A stretch of DNA of 64,000 bases from Schaedlerella arabinosiphila (GTDB lineage: Bacteria > Bacillota > Clostridia > Lachnospirales > Lachnospiraceae), in the NCBI RefSeq assembly GCF_003885045.1, contig NZ_RHJS01000002.1, positions 1,798,001 to 1,862,000 on the forward strand, written 5' to 3'. Under the pieces are notes generated by a model, which saw only the letters and a program-made list of their open reading frames with translations, made no database searches and was not told where the DNA came from. Shown here piece by piece: positions 31,574 through 41,049 of the stretch. Position numbers and translations under genes: made by a program. Within the stretch, counting starts at the first letter, position 1, and the number at the start of each line of letters is the position of its first letter.

Positions 31574-32563
31574 TCAATTTCGTAGTGTGCAGAGGAGCTC
31601 CTCAAAATAATCCGGAAGCGGCGCGTCAAATTCCATATATGCCCCGGTAACCGGATGAAGGAAGCCTAATGTCTTTGCATGCAGCGTCTGCCCTGTAAGG
31701 GAAAACGGGCATTTGGCCGGGCCGTATACCTCATCCCCCAGGATGGGATGTCCGATGCTGGACATATGCACCCGGATCTGATGGGTGCGCCCGGTCTCTA
31801 ACGTGCATTCCACATACGTGTATCCCCTGGTATTTCCCCCCTTAGAGCCCCCAAAGACACAGCGGCGTACTGCGGGCAGGCTGTCGTTGTAAAAGCGCTC
31901 CAGCACCGTATAATGGGTCACTGCGTGCTTTTTGCCTCCAAGGGTACTCATCTTTTTCCGATCCGCCGGATGACGTCCGATGGGCGCGCTGATTGTACCG
32001 CCCTCCCCTTCTATGACTCCAAGCACGACGGCGCGGTATCTGCGGGTAATGGAATGCTCTTTGAGCTGCTCTGCAAGGGACTGATGGGCCCGGTCGCTTT
32101 TGCAGATCACAAGAGAGCCTGTGGTATCCCGGTCGATCCGGTGGACGATTCCCGGCCGGGTCACCCCGTTGATCCCGGACAGCTTCCCCTGGCAGTGATG
32201 CATGACGGCGTTGACCAAAGTCCCGCTGTAATGGCCGGGCGCGGGATGTACGACCATCCCCTTGGGCTTATTCACCACCAACACTTCTTCGTCCTCATAG
32301 AGGATGTCCAGAGGGATCTTCTCCGGGCAGATATCCGGCTGTTCGGGCTCTGGTACCGTTACCCGCACCCAGTCCCCGGGATTCACCTTGTGATTGGCCT
32401 TCACCGTTTTCTGGTTGACCAGGACAGCCCCCTCCCGGATCAGCTTCTGCAGGTAGGATCTGGAAAAATCCGAAAGCCGTAAAGACAGTAATTTGTCAAT
32501 CCGCTCCGATCCGCCCTCTTCCATTCTAAATTCAAACACGGTTCCCTCGTCATTCCAGGCCAT
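31574..32563 (-). CDS. rluD: RluD-family pseudouridine synthase
   Basis: 329 residues. An S4 RNA-binding domain (SERIDKLLSLRLSDFSRSYLQKLI, ~18-80) precedes the catalytic domain with LVVNKPKGMVVHPAPGH and HRIDRDTTG, whose aspartate is the pseudouridylation nucleophile. RluD enzymes modify helix 69 of 23S rRNA. TAAGGAG precedes the ATG. It follows lspA by 40 nt, the standard lspA-rluD order of Firmicutes. Confidence 0.93.
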   Translation of the reverse strand: MAWNDEGTVFEFRMEEGGSERIDKLLSLRLSDFSRSYLQKLIREGAVLVNQKTVKANHKVNPGDWVRVTVPEPEQPDICPEKIPLDILYEDEEVLVVNKPKGMVVHPAPGHYSGTLVNAVMHHCQGKLSGINGVTRPGIVHRIDRDTTGSLVICKSDRAHQSLAEQLKEHSITRRYRAVVLGVIEGEGGTISAPIGRHPADRKKMSTLGGKKHAVTHYTVLERFYNDSLPAVRRCVFGGSKGGNTRGYTYVECTLETGRTHQIRVHMSSIGHPILGDEVYGPAKCPFSLTGQTLHAKTLGFLHPVTGAYMEFDAPLPDYFEELLCTLRN

Positions 32564-32603
32564 CCATACTCCTTACCGGGCGCAATTTTGCTGCCTCTTA
32601 CGC

Positions 32604-33122
32604 TCACTTGCTCTTAAACAATGCAAACCACTCCAGTTCCTCCTCCTTATAGAAGAACAGGATCAAATAACCGAACAAAAAACAGGCAGCCACCGCATAG
32701 CAGTCCGCCACATTGAAGATTGGGAAATCAATCAGGCTGAAATAGAAAAAATCCACCACATACTGAAAGCGTATCCTGTCGATCAGATTGCCCACCGCGC
32801 CCGCGCAGATCAGAACCGCGCAGATCCGCATAGGAAGAAACCTGCGCCCTCCGGGAATCTTTCCATAGAAAAAGCCGATCAGGACAAAAATAATCACCGC
32901 GGCTGCGGCGAAAAACATCTGCCGGTTCTGAAACAGGCCGAATGCCGCTCCCCTGTTCTCCAGATAACGCAGCTCAAATACCCCCGGAATCAGGACGATC
33001 TCCTCCTGCAGCTTTAAATGCACCACCGCCAGATGCTTTGTAACCTGATCCAGCAGCACCGCCGCGGCGCAGCAGACGGCGGCCGTCAGATAGTCTCTTA
33101 CAGTTCCTCTTTGCCCATCCAT
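32604..33122 (-). CDS. lspA: Lipoprotein signal peptidase (signal peptidase II)
   Basis: 172 residues with four membrane helices. The catalytic aspartates lie in AVGNLIDRIRF and FNVADCYAV, and LENRGAAFGLF is the other conserved loop. It cleaves signal peptides from diacylglyceryl-prolipoproteins. ATG 33122 lies after AAGGAGG, which itself sits inside an 8-codon in-frame extension starting at 33146 that has no ribosome site; the shorter start is preferred. Confidence 0.94.
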   Translation of the reverse strand: MDGQRGTVRDYLTAAVCCAAAVLLDQVTKHLAVVHLKLQEEIVLIPGVFELRYLENRGAAFGLFQNRQMFFAAAAVIIFVLIGFFYGKIPGGRRFLPMRICAVLICAGAVGNLIDRIRFQYVVDFFYFSLIDFPIFNVADCYAVAACFLFGYLILFFYKEEELEWFALFKSK

Positions 33123-33170
33123 TTTTCCTTTTTCCTCCTTGGACATGGGGCAGCCAAAAGCCCCACCATG

Positions 33171-33989
33171 TCAGATATACTTATGGATCAATACACAGAT
33201 CCGGTTTTTCTTTGTCACAGAAAGCTGCCCTGCGAACCGAAACTTCCCCATCCCCCTGACCGAGATGATATCCTGCTCCCGGATATGACAGCCGTTGGAC
33301 GTCGTAAGCCTTCCGTTTACAAAGACCTTTCCTGCCCCGATCAATCCGGTGAGACTGCTTCTGGAGGAGGAAAACGCAAGGGCAAGGAGGGCGTCCAGCC
33401 TGACGGAAGACACCGTGCCTTTGATCTCCTGCACGTTTGGGGTATAGGAAAAATCCTGAAAGTCCACCTCCGCCGTCTGCACACTGGTACGGCGAATCCG
33501 GGTCAGCTCCTCCATGACAAACGCCTTCAGCTTCGCATCTAAAAAGACCAGAGCCTTGGGATCGTCCATCAGGATGTCCCCCATCTTTCCCCGTTCCACC
33601 CCCAGGTTCATCAGCGCCCCCAGATAGTCCCGATGGGTCAGCTCGTCCGCGTACTTCGCATGGAGCGGCGAGATCTCAAGCACGGCGATCCGGTCTGAAA
33701 ACAATTCCCCTTCCGGCGGAATGCCGCCCTCACGTTCCTGTTCTGCACCGTATCTGCAACGCAAAGAAAGAGCATCGTCAGGCAGGAATGCCGCCATCTG
33801 ACGCTCTGCACCATCATACCCGCCAAAAAGGACATATTCCGTATATAAGGAATTTTTCGGCAGAGCATGCAGAATACTCTGTTCATTCAGATTCAAAAAA
33901 TCCGTATATGTAATGATTCCCCGATGAAACGCTTGCCGGGACAGTTCCGACAGCCGTTTTGCGAGCAGCTCTTCATCCTTCATCATCAA
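33171..33989 (-). CDS. ylmH: YlmH-like S4-domain RNA-binding protein
   Basis: 272 residues. The N-terminal part is the YlmH region (TYTDFLNLNEQSIL; LFGGYDGAERQMAAFLP; HRDYLGALMNLGVERGKMGDIL). A C-terminal S4 domain follows (RLDALLALAFSSSRSSLTGLI, KVFVNGRLTTSN). YlmH is found in the division cluster of Gram-positives and has been tied to ribosome rescue/quality control. Its ATG overlaps the end of sepF by 4 nt; three consecutive ATG codons make the exact start uncertain. Confidence 0.9.
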   Translation of the reverse strand: MMMKDEELLAKRLSELSRQAFHRGIITYTDFLNLNEQSILHALPKNSLYTEYVLFGGYDGAERQMAAFLPDDALSLRCRYGAEQEREGGIPPEGELFSDRIAVLEISPLHAKYADELTHRDYLGALMNLGVERGKMGDILMDDPKALVFLDAKLKAFVMEELTRIRRTSVQTAEVDFQDFSYTPNVQEIKGTVSSVRLDALLALAFSSSRSSLTGLIGAGKVFVNGRLTTSNGCHIREQDIISVRGMGKFRFAGQLSVTKKNRICVLIHKYI

Positions 33990-34540
33990 TATCTGCCCCG
34001 TACGGTCGGCTGATCCATGGAACTGCTGAGAAGATCCTGCAAATCCCCTGTGATGTCTACGTTTGTCGGAGTCACAAGGAAAATGTAATTCGAGATCTTC
34101 TGAAGGTTGCCGCTGATCGCGAATGTAGCCCCGGATATAAAGTCAATGATCCTCTGGGCGATCTCCAGATCCATTCCCTCCAGATTCAGGATCACCGTGC
34201 GTCCCGAAAGAAGGGTCTCCGTGATCTCCCGGGAGTCATCCACGGAAATCGGCTTCACCACGCAGACCTCCATCCCGGCGCCCATGCCGCCGCCCCTTCT
34301 GGAAGCCGGCTGCCGCATAGGAGTCACATTGCTGGCTGGTGCAGGCACCCTGCTGCTCTCCTGCTGCATATCAAAATCATCATAACTGTCTTTACTGTTC
34401 GTCTTTTTATTGAAAAAGGAACGCCTGGGCCTCTCCTCGTATTCATCCTCGTAAAAATCGTCGTCATCATAGAAATCATCATCGTAGTCATCATCATCAT
34501 TTAATTTCATGATGTCAAGGAATTTATCAAAAATACTCAT
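33986..34540 (-). CDS. sepF: Cell division protein SepF
   Basis: 184 residues. The N-terminal amphipathic helix (MSIFDKFLDIMKL) binds membrane. A long, very Asp/Glu-rich linker (~14-40) comes next, then an Arg/Gly-rich patch, then the compact SepF domain from ~90 (VCVVKPISVDDSREITETLL, RTVILNLEGMD, AQRIIDFISGATFAISG). SepF bundles FtsZ filaments and tethers them to membrane. The acidic linker is longer than in Bacillus SepF. GGAG precedes the ATG. Confidence 0.94.
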   Translation of the reverse strand: MSIFDKFLDIMKLNDDDDYDDDFYDDDDFYEDEYEERPRRSFFNKKTNSKDSYDDFDMQQESSRVPAPASNVTPMRQPASRRGGGMGAGMEVCVVKPISVDDSREITETLLSGRTVILNLEGMDLEIAQRIIDFISGATFAISGNLQKISNYIFLVTPTNVDITGDLQDLLSSSMDQPTVRGRY

Positions 34541-34579
34541 CTTTACACTCCAATCAATATTATTGCTGCCCTTACTTTC

Positions 34580-35278
34580 CTAACCAGAGACCGTATAATC
34601 CCTGGCACCAAAGATTCCGGTCCCAACCCGAACCATAGTTGCCCCCTCTTCAATCGCAACCTCATAATCATTGGTCATCCCCATTGAAAGTATATTTACG
34701 TTAACATTATCAATGTTTTTCCCTGCGATGTCAACAGATAATTTATGTAAATTTTTAAAAATTGGCCTATTTTCTTCGGGATTTTCCACAAAAGGCGCAA
34801 TTGTCATAAGCCCGCACACCTGTATATGCGGATACCCGGCAATTTTTTCAATAAAGGGGATCGCCTCGTCCATCCGGATGCCGAATTTGCTCTCTTCCTC
34901 CGCCACATTGACCTCCGCCAGGATTCTCACGGTGCGTTCCCTCTTGGCCGCCTCCTTCTCTATGGCCTCGGCCAGCCTGATGGAATCCACGGAATGGATC
35001 AGCTCCGCCTTGTCGATGATGTATTTCACTTTATTGGTCTGCAGATGCCCGATCATATGCCATCGGATGTCCCCGGGCAGCGCGTCGTACTTCTCCGTCA
35101 GCTCCTGAACCTTATTCTCTCCGAACACCCGGATTCCCAGGTCGTAAGCCTCCCGCAGCGCTTCTACGGGCTTCGTCTTGCTGACCGCGATGAGGGTCAC
35201 ATCCTCCCGCTTCCGCCCTGCGCGCGCGCAGGCGGCTTCGATCCGCGCTTCCACTTCCTGCAATTGTTCCCTTATCAT
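34580..35278 (-). CDS. yggS: YggS family pyridoxal-phosphate homeostasis protein
   Basis: 232 residues. The PLP lysine lies in LIAVSKTKPVEAL. Other motifs are FGENKVQEL, WHMIGHLQTNKV, LAEVNVAEEESKFG and LSMGMTNDYEVAIEEGATMVRVGTGIFG. It buffers PLP and affects amino-acid pools; its place beside sepF is conserved in Gram-positives. ATG 35278 follows AAAGGAGAG and gives the standard N-terminus (MIREQLQEVEARI); upstream in-frame ATGs at 35317/35311 lack a site. Confidence 0.93.
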   Translation of the reverse strand: MIREQLQEVEARIEAACARAGRKREDVTLIAVSKTKPVEALREAYDLGIRVFGENKVQELTEKYDALPGDIRWHMIGHLQTNKVKYIIDKAELIHSVDSIRLAEAIEKEAAKRERTVRILAEVNVAEEESKFGIRMDEAIPFIEKIAGYPHIQVCGLMTIAPFVENPEENRPIFKNLHKLSVDIAGKNIDNVNVNILSMGMTNDYEVAIEEGATMVRVGTGIFGARDYTVSG

Positions 35279-35327
35279 ATCCAAACTCTCCTTTAATCTC
35301 TTTTCACCCATACGCAAAAGCCCGTCC

Positions 35328-36725
35328 CTACTGGAATACCACCTCGGAAGCCTCCACCATATTGCCGTCTAAGACGATGTGGTCATAATTTGACAGGCTG
35401 TAGGAGGTTCCCTCCTCCACGATGTAGTAATCCGCATTCTCGCACAGAATTAGGACGCGCCGGAATACCGAGTATCCCTGGTTGACATTGTACACGCCGG
35501 GGAGCTTCTTTTTCTCCCTCAGAAGAAACGTCTCCGACGAACCGGGCTTCAACAGGGACGTATGATGCGGAAAATCATCCGGATTGAGGTAAAAATCCCC
35601 GTCCTCCGTCATATAATAAATATCCGCCGCCTGAAAGACGGACTCAACAGTCCCGTCCTCGTCATTTTTTTTCTCAATCATGACTCCCTGGGCCGTGCCG
35701 CTTTTGTTGGAAGCCAGATATTCGGCAGGAACCACGTAAAATTCCTTTTCTATGACGGCGCTTTTTGGAATCTTCAATCCACTCTCCTGCTCCAGAATCA
35801 GTTCTATATTCAAAAAACGGTCTTCCGCATAGCGGATCATGGAGTTATCAAACACCAGCTTTCCATAGTAGCTGCCGTCGATCTGCAGGATCGAAAAATC
35901 CGCCCAGACCGTCTCATTGTCCTTGTCAATCCTTGTCTTGATATACGTGGTATCCGCAAGCTCCTCTGCCGTGCCCTTGTCCAGTTGGATATAGACCGTC
36001 CATTCCTCGCCGGTCACAAGCTTGTACACGATCTCCCCTGCCTGCACTTCGGCCTGATCCTCCAGCCGGACGGCCGAGTAGCTGGTCCGGTCAAAATCCT
36101 CCGCCTTCAAAGCCCCTTCGGACACATTCTCATATCCGTCGATGGTTCGCACCAGAATGCCGTCTGACGCACTCTGGGAGACATGGATATTGCCGCCGTT
36201 CTGCGCGATCAATGTATCAAGCTGCATCATCTTCGACTGATTTGACGCGTCGCTTAGGATCTCCGTCATTTCTTTCTTCAGCGTATAGACTGAAGAAAAC
36301 TTCTGCGGTGAAAAATTTTCATTAAAATTCTGCGTCTTCAAGGTCAGTTTTTTCTGTACTTCATCCCCGGGAGTAAACGCTTCTGTTTCCGTAGAAACTT
36401 CCGTATCCAGCCGCATGGGCGAGATGGCGTAAATATTGCTTCCCTTCTTTACCTTGCTGTTCTCATTGCGGAAAAAACTGATGTATCCTTTCGACTCCGC
36501 GGCCGCGGTCACTTCCTGCCTTAGGATCAGCCCGTTGTAGGAATTGTCCCTGACGATGCTTCCCCGGCGGACTTCGTATGTGGAGATCCGTTTCGAAGTC
36601 GCGTATGTAAAAATCGTAACGATCAGATAAATCAAAATCAATGTAAAGATCAGTATGCCAATGTTCATCTCCTGCCGGGTCTTATACTGGCTGATCTTAG
36701 CAAAATTCTTCCTGCCAAATGCCAA
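35328..36725 (-). CDS. HlyD-like membrane protein of the sepF cluster
   Basis: 465 residues. A short basic cytoplasmic start and one membrane helix at ~21-42 (NIGILIFTLILIYLIVTIF) are followed by a large extracellular part. Its beginning resembles a HlyD/RND membrane-fusion protein: YEVRRGSIVRDNSYNGLILRQEV, a lipoyl-like GYISFFRNENSKVKKGSNIYAI, later VEAGEIVYKLVTGE and a barrel-sandwich return (LKIPKSAVIEKEFY). No transporter ATPase or permease adjoins, so an export role is unproven; a division or envelope role is inferred from position. The start codon is TTG, 8 nt after GGAGG; no ATG is suitable. Confidence 0.75.
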   Translation of the reverse strand: MAFGRKNFAKISQYKTRQEMNIGILIFTLILIYLIVTIFTYATSKRISTYEVRRGSIVRDNSYNGLILRQEVTAAAESKGYISFFRNENSKVKKGSNIYAISPMRLDTEVSTETEAFTPGDEVQKKLTLKTQNFNENFSPQKFSSVYTLKKEMTEILSDASNQSKMMQLDTLIAQNGGNIHVSQSASDGILVRTIDGYENVSEGALKAEDFDRTSYSAVRLEDQAEVQAGEIVYKLVTGEEWTVYIQLDKGTAEELADTTYIKTRIDKDNETVWADFSILQIDGSYYGKLVFDNSMIRYAEDRFLNIELILEQESGLKIPKSAVIEKEFYVVPAEYLASNKSGTAQGVMIEKKNDEDGTVESVFQAADIYYMTEDGDFYLNPDDFPHHTSLLKPGSSETFLLREKKKLPGVYNVNQGYSVFRRVLILCENADYYIVEEGTSYSLSNYDHIVLDGNMVEASEVVFQ

Positions 36726-36928
36726 TTCATATTCCTCCGGTTTCTGTGCCGCAAAAGATTCCGCGGCTCTTTCCTGTTTGTTTTACTTTGCATCTGATGA
36801 AAAAAGCTTCTGTCCCGGGCCTGAAAAAAAGCCGGAAACCGTAACAAAAGTATATCACTTTTATATGTATATTTCCACTTCAAATTGACAATAATGAAAG
36901 CATAGCCTAGTGAAAAGGAGGAAATAAC

Positions 36929-37144
36929 ATGAAGTGGTTTGACAACACTGCCCTGACTCTTGTAATCATCGGTGCGGCTAACTGGCTCCTGGTCGGAATC
37001 TTTCGCTTTGACCTGGTTGCCTTCCTTTTTGGAAATCTAAGCTGGTTTGCCAGAATTATCTATACACTCGTTGGACTGTGCGGACTTTACCTGATCAGCC
37101 TTTATGGAAGAATGGACACCATGTCTGACAGTACATCTTCCTGA
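36929..37144 (+). CDS. DUF378 family small membrane protein
   Basis: 71 residues, two membrane helices (~8-30 and ~40-58): LTLVIIGAANWLLVGIFRFD and SWFARIIYTLVGLCGLYLI, the DUF378 pattern. Function unknown. AAAAGGAGG precedes the ATG. It is the only rightward gene in a 33-kb leftward block. A TTGACA lies 39 nt before the gene (36885-36890) but the matching -10 (TAGTGA) is poor. Confidence 0.88.
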   Translation: MKWFDNTALTLVIIGAANWLLVGIFRFDLVAFLFGNLSWFARIIYTLVGLCGLYLISLYGRMDTMSDSTSS

Positions 37145-37169
37145 CCCGGTCAGGACACACACAGATCAT

Positions 37170-37204
37170 GCGGACAAAGGCGTACAAAGCACGCCTTTGT
37201 CCGC
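37170..37204. terminator. 14-bp hairpin between convergent genes
   Basis: GCGGACAAAGGCGT (37170-37183) pairs perfectly with ACGCCTTTGTCCGC (37191-37204) around a 7-nt loop. There is no T-tract on either strand, but stem length and position between DUF378 and the carboxypeptidase gene suggest a bidirectional terminator. Confidence 0.55.
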
Positions 37205-37224
37205 ATTACATATCCAAAATACAT

Positions 37225-38436
37225 TTAACTGCCGCTTCCCGCCGTCACAAGCCGGGTCGTATCATTGTACAGCAGTTCCTTGTCACTGGCCCCCATCACC
37301 ACCGAGATCAGGGGACGTCCCGTGCTGTCCAGATGATACAAGATGACGCAGGATCCCGCCTGATCCGTGGTTCCTGTCTTTCCGCCCAGGACCTGCACCC
37401 CGGAAGGCGGCTCGGCCAGTCCGGAGGAATAATAATTGGAAGCATGCCATACCTCGCTGCGGGTACTTCCGTCGATACCCGTCACTGTAGCGTTGTAGGA
37501 CTTCATGGCAATGATATCAAGAAACCGCTGATCCTGGATGCAGGCATTGAACATCAGATACAGGTCGTAGGCCGTGGTATAGTGCCCGTCCTCATGAAGG
37601 CCGTGGGGGTTCAGAAAGTGGGTCTTGCTGGCTCCCATGGAGAGCGCCTCCTGGTTCATCATATCCACAAATCCCTCCTGGCTGCCTCCGATGTACTCCG
37701 CGATCACCGCCGCGTTGTCATTACCCGAATGGAGAATCAGGCCGCACAGCAGGTCGTAGAGGGTCAGCTGGTCGCCCACCTGAAGGCCGCACAGCGATGC
37801 CTCCGGGTCTACAAAAGACACGGCCGTCTCGCTGACCGTCACCATATCCTCCAGATTGCCGTGCTTTAGCGTCAGGTACGCGGTCATCAGCTTGGTGGTG
37901 CTTGCGGGATAGAGTTCATCGAACATCCGGTCCGCATACAGAACCTGCTTCTGGTTCACGTCAAATAAGCCCGCTGCATGAAGCGTCGGGTCTCCCTCAA
38001 ATCCGTCCAAAGCCACATCTCCTGCCGTCACGCACAGATCCTGCGCGAAAAGCTCTCCCTGAAACTGGCTCTGGTTATAGTGCCTTGTCTCATAGAGGGC
38101 CGCATACTGGATCTTCGACTCTCCCTTCTGACGGTAATACAGAAATCCGGCCACGCCCAGAGCGATCAGGACAATCAGGAGGGCGGACGATAACAGCATC
38201 CCCTTCACGGCATTGCGCCTGCGCCGCTTCCTTCTCCCGGCAGGTCTCCGCTCCCCGCGGCCCTGCCGCATCCTGTCGGAGGGCTCCTGCCTGGGACTCT
38301 TCCTCCGGGGGTCCTGAGGGCCTCTTATGTCCCTGCTCCGGGCTTCACGCGGGTTTCTTATGTCTCTGCTCCCGGGCTCTGTCCCTCTTGTTCTTTGGGC
38401 CGGCCTCTGCCGGAAATCCTGCTGCTCTCTGTTCAT
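37225..38436 (-). CDS. D-alanyl-D-alanine carboxypeptidase (S11 family PBP)
   Basis: 403 residues. A cytoplasmic N-terminus of about 75 residues, very rich in Arg/Gln/Pro, precedes one membrane helix (~79-101). The S11 catalytic domain has SxxK S179-K182 (PASTTKLM), SGN at 237-239 (HSGNDNAAV) and KTG at 353. It trims the terminal D-Ala of peptidoglycan pentapeptides. Unlike DacA/DacF types it is anchored by its N-terminus rather than by a signal peptide and C-terminal amphipathic helix. It ends the mre/min/rod operon. Confidence 0.92.
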   Translation of the reverse strand: MNREQQDFRQRPAQRTRGTEPGSRDIRNPREARSRDIRGPQDPRRKSPRQEPSDRMRQGRGERRPAGRRKRRRRNAVKGMLLSSALLIVLIALGVAGFLYYRQKGESKIQYAALYETRHYNQSQFQGELFAQDLCVTAGDVALDGFEGDPTLHAAGLFDVNQKQVLYADRMFDELYPASTTKLMTAYLTLKHGNLEDMVTVSETAVSFVDPEASLCGLQVGDQLTLYDLLCGLILHSGNDNAAVIAEYIGGSQEGFVDMMNQEALSMGASKTHFLNPHGLHEDGHYTTAYDLYLMFNACIQDQRFLDIIAMKSYNATVTGIDGSTRSEVWHASNYYSSGLAEPPSGVQVLGGKTGTTDQAGSCVILYHLDSTGRPLISVVMGASDKELLYNDTTRLVTAGSGS

Positions 38437-38449
38437 GCGTATCCGCCTT

Positions 38450-38845
38450 TCATCTGTACAGTTCCCTCCAGTCCAGATCTCCTCTGTCCAGTGCCATGAT
38501 CAACGCCTCTGCCGTGGCGATATTTGTGGCGATGGGGATATTATATTCATCACACAGCCGGACGATATCGTTTACATCCGGTTCATGCGATCTGGGACTC
38601 AATGGATCGCGGAAAAAAATCATAAGATCCATATCATTCTGTTCAATCTGCGCTCCCAGCATCTGCTTGCCGCCGAGATGTCCCGCCAGATATTTATGGA
38701 TGTTAAGATTTGTCACACTTTCCACTAGAATCCCCGTTGTCTCAGTCGCATACAGATCGTGTCTGTTCAAGATCCCTCTGTAGGCAATACAAAAATTCTG
38801 CATCAATTTTTTCTTCGCGTCATGTGCAACCAGTCCAATATTCAT
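38450..38845 (-). CDS. mgsA: Methylglyoxal synthase
   Basis: 131 residues. LVAHDAKKKLM, GHLGGKQMLGAQI, DLMIFFRDPLSPRSHEPDV and IPIATNIATAEALI are the family blocks, including the catalytic aspartate in the FFRDP segment. It converts dihydroxyacetone phosphate to methylglyoxal. Its place between rodA and the carboxypeptidase is common in Clostridia. GAGGAGAGGG precedes the ATG. Confidence 0.95.
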   Translation of the reverse strand: MNIGLVAHDAKKKLMQNFCIAYRGILNRHDLYATETTGILVESVTNLNIHKYLAGHLGGKQMLGAQIEQNDMDLMIFFRDPLSPRSHEPDVNDIVRLCDEYNIPIATNIATAEALIMALDRGDLDWRELYR

Positions 38846-38860
38846 GATATGCCCTCTCCT

Positions 38861-39994
38861 CTACTGATATTTGTTCGGCTGAAGCCCGACGTTTAGCACA
38901 AATCCGATCCCCATATAAAAACATACGACCGAAGTCATGCCATAGCTGATAAACGGCAGGGAAATCCCTGTATTCGGAAACAACATGGTAGCCACGCTGA
39001 TGTTGATGAAGCTCTGTATGCCGATCAGCGCGGCAACTCCGGCGCAGATAATGCGCCCTGCCGTATCCTTTGCCTTCATTCCAATCAAAATACAATCTAT
39101 TACTATTAATAATAACAAAATTATCACCGCACAACAACCCACAAATCCCAATTCTTCACCAATAATTGCAAAAATAAAGTCTGTCTGCGGTTCGGAGATA
39201 AAATTTCCGTTCTTTACGGAGGTGGTCGCGTCGCTGTTATATCCTTTTCCGGTCAGCTGACCGGAGCCGATGGCCATGATCGAGTTTAACTGCTGGTAGG
39301 CTTCCTCGGATTCATATTTTTCCGGTTCCAGCCAGGCCAGGATGCGGTTCTGCTGGTACTGGTGGATCAATGGCTGGTTCGGCTGTATGACGATGATAAA
39401 GAGAACCACTGCCAGAGGTACGAATATCACAAGCACCGTCCGGATGAATTTGTAGCTTAACCCGCCCATATACATGAGCACGCAGAACAGCATTGCCAGA
39501 CAGAGCGTGTTGGACAGGTTCGGCTGTTTGTAAATCAGCGCCAGCGAAGGCAGCATCAGAACCACGGATACAATAATAAAACGCATATGATTGATCGCCT
39601 GTTCATACTTTGAGAGTAGCTTTGCGTAGAACAGAATCGTTATAATCTTCGTCAGGTCGGAAGGCTGGAACTGGATGAAGCCAAGATTCAGCCACCGGGT
39701 CGCGCCGTTCGTATTGACTCCAAACAACAGAACGGCAACTAAAAATGCGATGTTCACCACATACATGAGCCAGTAAAAATTATTCAGCACCCACTCATAA
39801 TCAATCAGGGAAATCACGGCCATGGCAATGACGCCTAAGATGACCCCCTGCACCTGCTTTCCCTGCGAGGAAGCCTGCGCACTGCCGACGATAAACACTC
39901 CGATTACGGAGATCGTAAGCACCAGTGCGACAAGGCTGAATTTATAATCTTTCAAATGATACCGCTGTCTTATATTTTGGATAAAAGTCTTCAA
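38861..39994 (-). CDS. rodA: RodA-type SEDS peptidoglycan polymerase
   Basis: 377 residues, about ten membrane helices. SEDS signatures include GATRWLNLGFIQFQPSDLTKI, the long loop with GSGQLTGKGYN, the FIFAIIGEELGF segment and GISLPFISYGMTSV near the end. It makes glycan strands for cell-wall elongation with the class B PBP encoded at 41.8-44.6 kb. The start codon is TTG, overlapping the minE TGA, with GGGAGAG just upstream. Confidence 0.93.
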   Translation of the reverse strand: MKTFIQNIRQRYHLKDYKFSLVALVLTISVIGVFIVGSAQASSQGKQVQGVILGVIAMAVISLIDYEWVLNNFYWLMYVVNIAFLVAVLLFGVNTNGATRWLNLGFIQFQPSDLTKIITILFYAKLLSKYEQAINHMRFIIVSVVLMLPSLALIYKQPNLSNTLCLAMLFCVLMYMGGLSYKFIRTVLVIFVPLAVVLFIIVIQPNQPLIHQYQQNRILAWLEPEKYESEEAYQQLNSIMAIGSGQLTGKGYNSDATTSVKNGNFISEPQTDFIFAIIGEELGFVGCCAVIILLLLIVIDCILIGMKAKDTAGRIICAGVAALIGIQSFINISVATMLFPNTGISLPFISYGMTSVVCFYMGIGFVLNVGLQPNKYQ

Positions 39995-40203
39995 TCATTC
40001 TCTCCCGTATATTTGATATGTATATCTGAACGTGTAATCCTGAGATCAAAGTGTTCACGTCTGACCTCGATATATTTGGATATGGTGTAGTATATGTCAG
40101 AGGACAACTTTTCAGCCATATCCGGCGTACATTTCAGCCGGTCCGCGTTGAGCAGGTCATGGAGCCGGTTTTTCGCAATCTGAACGGAAGGTACACTCAT
40201 CAT
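39991..40203 (-). CDS. minE: Cell division topological specificity factor MinE
   Basis: 70 residues, shorter than the 88 of E. coli. The anti-MinCD region is present (SVQIAKNRLHDLLNADRLKCTPDM), followed by the topological-specificity beta region (YYTISKYIEV, FDLRITRSDIHIKY). The membrane-targeting start is reduced to MMSVP. AGGAGG precedes the ATG. The gene sits 12 nt after minD. Confidence 0.9.
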   Translation of the reverse strand: MMSVPSVQIAKNRLHDLLNADRLKCTPDMAEKLSSDIYYTISKYIEVRREHFDLRITRSDIHIKYTGEND

Positions 40204-40215
40204 GCCGCGGCCCTC

Positions 40216-41007
40216 CTACTTTTTACCCAGCATCCTGCGGATACGTGAGAACAGTCCGTCCGGACGGCTGAAATCCGGGATCGGCACCTCTTCGCCCAAA
40301 AGCCGCCTGCAGATATGGTCATAAGCATGGCCTGACAGGCTGTCCGTACCAATGATGGGTTCGCCCTGGTTGGTTGCGATGACGATCTGCTCGTCATCGG
40401 GGATCACGCCAATCAGGGGAATTGCCAGGATCTCCGTCACATCATCCACGGACATCATGTCCCCTTTCTGCACCATGTCGATCCTGAGCCGGTTGATGAT
40501 CAAGGCGTTCTTCTTGATCCCCCGGGTCTCCAAAAGGCCGATGATCCGGTCCGCATCCCGGATCGCGGAGACTTCCGGCGTGGTGACGATCACCGCCCGG
40601 TCCGCCGCCGCGATGGCGTTCTGGAAGCCCTGCTCGATTCCGGCCGGGCAGTCAAGCAGTATGTAGTCAAAATCCGGCTTTAACTCCGACACCAGTTTTT
40701 GCATCTGCTCCGGGGAAACGGAAGATTTGTCCCTTGTCTGGGCCGAGGGAAGCAGATACAGCTCCGGGAAACGCTTGTCCCGGATCAGCGCCTGCTTGAC
40801 GCGGCAGTTTCCCTCAATGACATCAACCAGATTGTATACGATCTTGTTTTCCAGTCCCATGACCACATCCAGATTCCTGAGTCCCAGATCCGTATCAATG
40901 ACGATCACCTTTTTGCCCGAACGTGCCAGTCCGACGCCTATATTTGCCGTTGTAGTGGTCTTACCGACCCCGCCTTTTCCTGATGTAATGACAATTACTT
41001 CTCCCAT
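40216..41007 (-). CDS. minD: Septum site-determining ATPase MinD
   Basis: 263 residues. The deviant Walker A is GKGGVGKTTTTANIG at ~10-24; DTDLGLRNLD, LDCPAGIEQGF and TTPEVSAIRDADRIIGLLE follow. The amphipathic tail (DGLFSRIRRMLGKK) is the membrane-targeting sequence. GGAGGA precedes the ATG. The gap to minC contains a hairpin. Confidence 0.96.
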   Translation of the reverse strand: MGEVIVITSGKGGVGKTTTTANIGVGLARSGKKVIVIDTDLGLRNLDVVMGLENKIVYNLVDVIEGNCRVKQALIRDKRFPELYLLPSAQTRDKSSVSPEQMQKLVSELKPDFDYILLDCPAGIEQGFQNAIAAADRAVIVTTPEVSAIRDADRIIGLLETRGIKKNALIINRLRIDMVQKGDMMSVDDVTEILAIPLIGVIPDDEQIVIATNQGEPIIGTDSLSGHAYDHICRRLLGEEVPIPDFSRPDGLFSRIRRMLGKK

Positions 41008-41049
41008 TCTTGCTGTCCTCCTGCAATTTCTGATTACGAAGTATCCAGC